Origin: Deltaproteobacteria bacterium | GTDB lineage: Bacteria; Bdellovibrionota; Bdellovibrionia; Bdellovibrionales; Bdellovibrionaceae | Assembly: GCA_017302835.1 (NCBI GenBank) | Contig: JAFLCC010000015.1 | Span: forward strand, 1-64,000 | DNA: 64,000 nucleotides | Direction of reading: 5' to 3' | Part shown: positions 60,295 to 64,000 of the stretch, piece by piece | Layout of the letters: each line of letters begins with the position of its first letter | Position numbering within the stretch: position 1 is the first letter of the stretch | Notes under the pieces: generated by a model | Database searches by the model: none | The model's input: the letters and a program-made list of their open reading frames with translations, nothing else | What the model was told of the DNA's origin: nothing | Translations under genes and position numbers: made by a program

Positions 60295-63099
60295 ATGTCG
60301 AAAAATAAAATTTTTAAGTTAGCTTTTTTTGCTTCTCTCATTTTTAGTGGTATGTGTTTTCTGGAAATAGAGTTGGCACACGCTAGTTCATGTATATTAA
60401 GTACAGCCAGTAAGCCTATTGATATAATTAATTGGCAAGGCAAAATTGACTTAGTAAAAGGAAGATTTACTTTTTATGCTTATGAAGACAAAGTGTTGGT
60501 TTTAACGGGCTATATTTTAAATAATTACACTTATATATATATTCCATTATCAAAAATTGGTGAGGCAAATTCTTATGTGGCTGATTTTAATAACGCTATC
60601 ACTATCGGACATAATAGCGCCTCTTATTCTCGAGTGGTTCAACTCACTGAAGTGATTTTCTTTTCGTCCTTAGGTATGTATTTTACTTCCTACTATGATA
60701 GCACAAGTAAGTACACTCAAGATAAAAATTTGTATGTTTTAAAGAAGGATGGAAGTGTTGAAGAAATCGGAACGATGCTAGGTTCTTTTAAAGATAGGGA
60801 AATTTCTACTATTTTATATTCTAAGACGGTCAACAAAGAAATTTCTATTTTTAAATTAAATGTCAATTTAGGAATAAGTCTACCAATTCCTGGTGAAAAA
60901 ATTAAAAATAACTTAGATAAAATTAAACTTTTTAACGTGTTAATTTCTGACAATAGAATTTTCTTTTCAGCTAACATTTTGTATTCCGATACAAATTCTA
61001 ATAATCCAGTATCAATTATCGATATAAACACTGATTCGATTTATACGACATCAGCAATAATTAGTCCTGATTATAAATTAGCGAAATTAAGTAATGGAGA
61101 AGAGATTACTCTTAATAAAAATTATTTCAATTCAACTTTTGTTCGCTCAAATTATTATTGGAGTAGTAATAGCGGCAAAATTTCAATTAAAGCAAATAAT
61201 ACATCTAATGAAATTCCATTAGATGTATTTGCGGGCCATAATTCTAGCGAACCTTATACTTATGAATCTTACTTTAACGAGTACTTATTGATTAAATCCA
61301 AAGCTGATCAGCAAATTTTCATTGTGAATGGAGACAAAGTTATTTGTGAAAAAAATTTGCCTCAGTTTAAGGAATCGGAGAATGTTTTTTTAAAAACGAA
61401 ATTCGAAAACCAAATTGCCTGTGATGGAACTGATTCATCCATGCAGGGATGGGACGGTTTAACTCAAAAAAACTATGATAAAGTCATTAATCAGAAGGAG
61501 TTTAGTTTTGAAGATATTGATTATTTGTTACAACGATACTTGCGAAGCGATTCCTTGACTGAAAAAGATTTAGAATTCATTGAAACAATTTATTTTGATA
61601 AAATCGGAACTGAGTTTAATGATTTGTTAACTATAGTAGTAGATAAATTTTCATCCAAGGTTAACTATAGAAATTTGAGTTTGATTTTTAGAAATTCTGC
61701 AAAAGTAAGAAAAATAACTGGAAAACTAAATAATGTTTGCATGAACAAAGAAGCAAGGGCCCAAATGTCTTCTGTATATAAAAATCTACTTCTTGATCGT
61801 GCAAATAAAATGGCTACGTCCAATCCCGCTGCTTTTAATATTCAAAGCTTACTGTACATCAAAAACTACTTAAGAATATTGACAAATCAAGACAAAGAAG
61901 ATTTGGCTTCTGATATTGGAACCATATTGGCACATTCCATACAACAAAACGATAGAAATTTGGCATTAGTGTTCTTTTCAACCTTAGATTGGTTAAGCAC
62001 TCAAAAAGTTCGTGAGTTTTTTGGTATAAAACCTTTAGCTCTTACGGATTTGATTGTAACTAGCAATGATTCTTATGTAAGCATTATCGGGACTAACGAA
62101 CTTCTTAATGATACAGATTTTCTTTCTTCAGAACTCAAGCGAACTCAAGGTGGATTTTATTATTATAATCCCATTTATTTAAGTCTTTATGATTCTGGGA
62201 TTAAAAAATTTTCTTGGTATCATGGAGATGATCTTTTTGAGGGAGACGTCATAAAGAGAAAACGAAAAGTGGAATTTATTCCCAAACCTGTAGAGGCCCC
62301 AAATAGGGAAGAGCTTTTGGATGATAAAATCTATCATGGGGTGGTTGTTTTAGGCTCTAACCTTTATGGAAGCACAAAGGATAATACGAAAAATAGTTAT
62401 CTCTATTATCTTAAACAACAAAATTTTGTGGTGGCCGAACCGATAGTTATTTCTGATTCCATAGAATACTTGAAAGAGAGAATCATTGGAAAGAAAGACA
62501 AACTAGACTTTTTTGTAAAAGAAGCCCATTCCGATGGGGACTATCGAAATTTATTTTCTATTAATAAAAAAATGTTTTTGGTAAGGGCAACGCTGTCACA
62601 TCAAGATTATCAAGAAATTATTGATATCATGTACACCGATGGAAGTTATTCTGCCGAGTATATTTCTAATCAACAATTCGGAGAATGGCTTAAAACAAGA
62701 GAAAATGAAAAGTTAGGTGGGCAACTTATTTATTTAAATACGAGTTGCAGTAGTTACACAAAGGCTGCTGCTGAGCTGGGCACTGCCGCAAGCAATAATC
62801 TGGTTATTATCGCTTCGGAGTCTTCAGTTTATACCTTTTCAGTCACTCAGGATAATGCCACCTATCACCTCTTTGATGGGATTCGCAAGATGTCTTCTTT
62901 TCAAGAAATTTCTAAAACCATAAAAGGAATGAGAGGAAGTTATCTTTTCCCTATGGAAGAAAGTTACAAGATTAAAATTTTTAAAAACATTAATGCAGGC
63001 TACGAAACTTATTCAAAGGTATATAAAATAAGCGAAAGTGGTGAGAGAATTCCTTATCAAATCGAACAGCTATTAAACTCAGCTAGGTCAAATCCTTAA
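60295..63099 (+). CDS. Large exported protein with possible His/Cys peptidase-like C-terminus
   Basis: This 934-residue protein has a signal peptide (MSKNKIFKLAFFASLIFSGM...AHASS). The first two-thirds hold many short beta-type repeats with aromatic residues and a middle part of helices (VRKITGKLNN, LLYIKNYLRI). The last 260 residues form a separate alpha/beta domain: HGVVVLGSNLYG, then DFFVKEAHSDGD with His745, and QLIYLNTSCSSY with Cys818. A His after a strand and a Cys in NTSC after the next core strand is the arrangement of caspase-like/gingipain-like folds, but the family is not recognised. It directly follows fliC. Confidence 0.55.
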   Translation: MSKNKIFKLAFFASLIFSGMCFLEIELAHASSCILSTASKPIDIINWQGKIDLVKGRFTFYAYEDKVLVLTGYILNNYTYIYIPLSKIGEANSYVADFNNAITIGHNSASYSRVVQLTEVIFFSSLGMYFTSYYDSTSKYTQDKNLYVLKKDGSVEEIGTMLGSFKDREISTILYSKTVNKEISIFKLNVNLGISLPIPGEKIKNNLDKIKLFNVLISDNRIFFSANILYSDTNSNNPVSIIDINTDSIYTTSAIISPDYKLAKLSNGEEITLNKNYFNSTFVRSNYYWSSNSGKISIKANNTSNEIPLDVFAGHNSSEPYTYESYFNEYLLIKSKADQQIFIVNGDKVICEKNLPQFKESENVFLKTKFENQIACDGTDSSMQGWDGLTQKNYDKVINQKEFSFEDIDYLLQRYLRSDSLTEKDLEFIETIYFDKIGTEFNDLLTIVVDKFSSKVNYRNLSLIFRNSAKVRKITGKLNNVCMNKEARAQMSSVYKNLLLDRANKMATSNPAAFNIQSLLYIKNYLRILTNQDKEDLASDIGTILAHSIQQNDRNLALVFFSTLDWLSTQKVREFFGIKPLALTDLIVTSNDSYVSIIGTNELLNDTDFLSSELKRTQGGFYYYNPIYLSLYDSGIKKFSWYHGDDLFEGDVIKRKRKVEFIPKPVEAPNREELLDDKIYHGVVVLGSNLYGSTKDNTKNSYLYYLKQQNFVVAEPIVISDSIEYLKERIIGKKDKLDFFVKEAHSDGDYRNLFSINKKMFLVRATLSHQDYQEIIDIMYTDGSYSAEYISNQQFGEWLKTRENEKLGGQLIYLNTSCSSYTKAAAELGTAASNNLVIIASESSVYTFSVTQDNATYHLFDGIRKMSSFQEISKTIKGMRGSYLFPMEESYKIKIFKNINAGYETYSKVYKISESGERIPYQIEQLLNSARSNP

Positions 63100-63116
63100 A
63101 TTGTGTTCGAAGGCTC

Positions 63117-64000
63117 TTAGGGTTTTTTAATATAGTTATAAAATCCAACAAGACCTAGGAGTCCAGCGCTCAGATAAAGGAAGAAGCTCATGGTGGGCAT
63201 TCCAAAAATTAAGTCATTAGTTTGTTTTAAGGCAAAAATAAGAGAGGCACTTAAAATAAACGAGCTGATGATCATACCAAGAAAAATTAAGTTAAATGAA
63301 GATTCAAATGATTTTTTTAAGTCTTGAATTTCAACTAATTGAAATTTGAAATAATGTTCAGGACTATTTAGTTTTTTAATCAAAAAATTTAATTGTCGAG
63401 GCAACGCATGGATAAAGTTTTTTGATTCTCTGGCAATTTGACTTAAATCTAAGGCAATTTTATCCGCACTTAATTGATGCTTTATTAACTCTCCAGCAAA
63501 TTCAATGGAGTACTGAAGGAAATCAAATTCTTTGTGGATTTTTTTTCCCATGCCTTCAATGGCAACAATAGATTTAAAAAACAACATCAATTCTGAAGGA
63601 ACGGTTAATTTGTTTTGAGAGGCGATACTGGCAGAGGACATCAGGAGTTTACCTAGATTGATATTTTTTAAAGTAAGTCCATAGTAAGGCGCAATCAATT
63701 CTCGAAGTTCCCGTGCAAACACGTCGATATTTACCTGATCTGTAAAAGGTGCCAGATCAATGTATTCATAGGCTAAGCGGTCATAGTCTTCTTTGGAAAG
63801 AGCGTAGAGCATGTTGGCAATCGAAGACTGGGTCTTATTATTAAGTCTTCCGACAACACCAAAATCAATTAAAGCAATCGAGTTTTGAGGTAAAACAAAA
63901 AAATTTCCCGCATGTAAATCTCCATGGAATAATCCATCCATAAAAACCATTTTTAAATAAGCACGAAGACCTTTTTTGATGATTTCATTAGAATCTACAC
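63117..64000 (-). CDS. UbiB/ABC1-family kinase-like protein, 3' part
   Basis: The frame runs off the window end, so only the C-terminal 294 residues are seen. FHGDLHAGNFFV and ALIDFGVVGRL are the catalytic and metal-binding loops of UbiB/ABC1 kinases. The C-terminal part has two membrane helices (LIFLGMIISSFILSASLIF, and FFLYLSAGLLGLVGFYNYI), the usual anchor. These kinases or ATPases support quinone synthesis, which fits the menaquinone genes elsewhere in the window. The open frame with ATG at 63950 is internal, not the start. Confidence 0.9.
   Translation of the reverse strand, partial: VDSNEIIKKGLRAYLKMVFMDGLFHGDLHAGNFFVLPQNSIALIDFGVVGRLNNKTQSSIANMLYALSKEDYDRLAYEYIDLAPFTDQVNIDVFARELRELIAPYYGLTLKNINLGKLLMSSASIASQNKLTVPSELMLFFKSIVAIEGMGKKIHKEFDFLQYSIEFAGELIKHQLSADKIALDLSQIARESKNFIHALPRQLNFLIKKLNSPEHYFKFQLVEIQDLKKSFESSFNLIFLGMIISSFILSASLIFALKQTNDLIFGMPTMSFFLYLSAGLLGLVGFYNYIKKP

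Overview
The window is an AT-rich bacterial chromosome segment (coding lines such as 61021-61080 are about 27% GC by hand count; the adhesin at 24601-24660 is about 58%). The genes suggest a Bdellovibrionota (Bdellovibrio-like) organism: a Bdellovibrio-type flagellin, a TIGR02147-family regulator, a long surface protein with the remains of a C-terminal endosialidase-chaperone region, many short lipoproteins and secreted proteins of unknown function, menaquinone synthesis through MenF/MenD/MenH/MenG, and leucine breakdown. The taxon is inferred from gene content. No rRNA or tRNA gene, CRISPR array, insertion sequence or prophage was recognised.

Layout. 0.2-2.5 kb: a glycine-zipper stress-type protein and two small outer-membrane barrels, all on the minus strand. 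2.9-8.3 kb: housekeeping genes (poly(A) polymerase-type nucleotidyltransferase, DacB-type PBP4, an alpha/beta hydrolase, a DEAD-box helicase). 8.3-15.5 kb: an accessory and eroding stretch with a PemK/MazF-type toxin-antitoxin pair, a secreted protein with two related Rossmann-like halves, a double SRPBCC protein, a lipoprotein gene broken by TGA at its lipobox cysteine, and several gene remnants. 15.6-21.5 kb: metabolic genes (glutamate-synthase-like FMN enzyme, AGE-family epimerase, GNAT, YciI, cysteine synthase, zinc alcohol dehydrogenase). 21.5-25.5 kb: the large adhesin whose chaperone domain has collapsed. 25.7-32.2 kb: YccF, the TIGR02147 regulator divergent from a secreted protein and lipoprotein pair, one decayed and one intact AAA/DUF4143 ATPase, and a proline-rich exported protein. 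32.3-40.0 kb: a methyltransferase pair, then a leucine-catabolism operon (hotdog-like protein, MCC beta, methylglutaconyl-CoA hydratase, a separate biotin carboxylase, a separate biotin carrier, HMG-CoA lyase). 40.3-47.1 kb: an S33-like lipoprotein hydrolase, a coiled-coil/TPM/TIM44-like operon, and a convergent three-gene operon of exported unknowns. 47.3-52.5 kb: DAHP synthase plus MenG on one strand and MenF-MenD-MenH on the other. 52.4-57.6 kb: trypsin-like lipoprotein, prolyl aminopeptidase, adenosine deaminase, transketolase. 57.7-64 kb: a transporter remnant, a second AAA/DUF4143 ATPase, flagellin, a 934-residue secreted protein with a possible His/Cys peptidase-like C-terminus, and the 3' part of a UbiB/ABC1 kinase gene.

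Two themes recur. First, gene boundaries often carry short tandem duplications (10, 11, 14, 19, 32 and 36 bp periods), including a duplicated ribosome-binding site before flagellin. Second, several regulatory-looking inverted repeats lie in 5' regions: between the TIGR02147 regulator and its divergent secreted gene, over the -35 box of one AAA/DUF4143 gene, and upstream of the other. A small hairpin family ending in AAATACGCTCT occurs at least twice. All statements come from reading the sequence; no database search was run.
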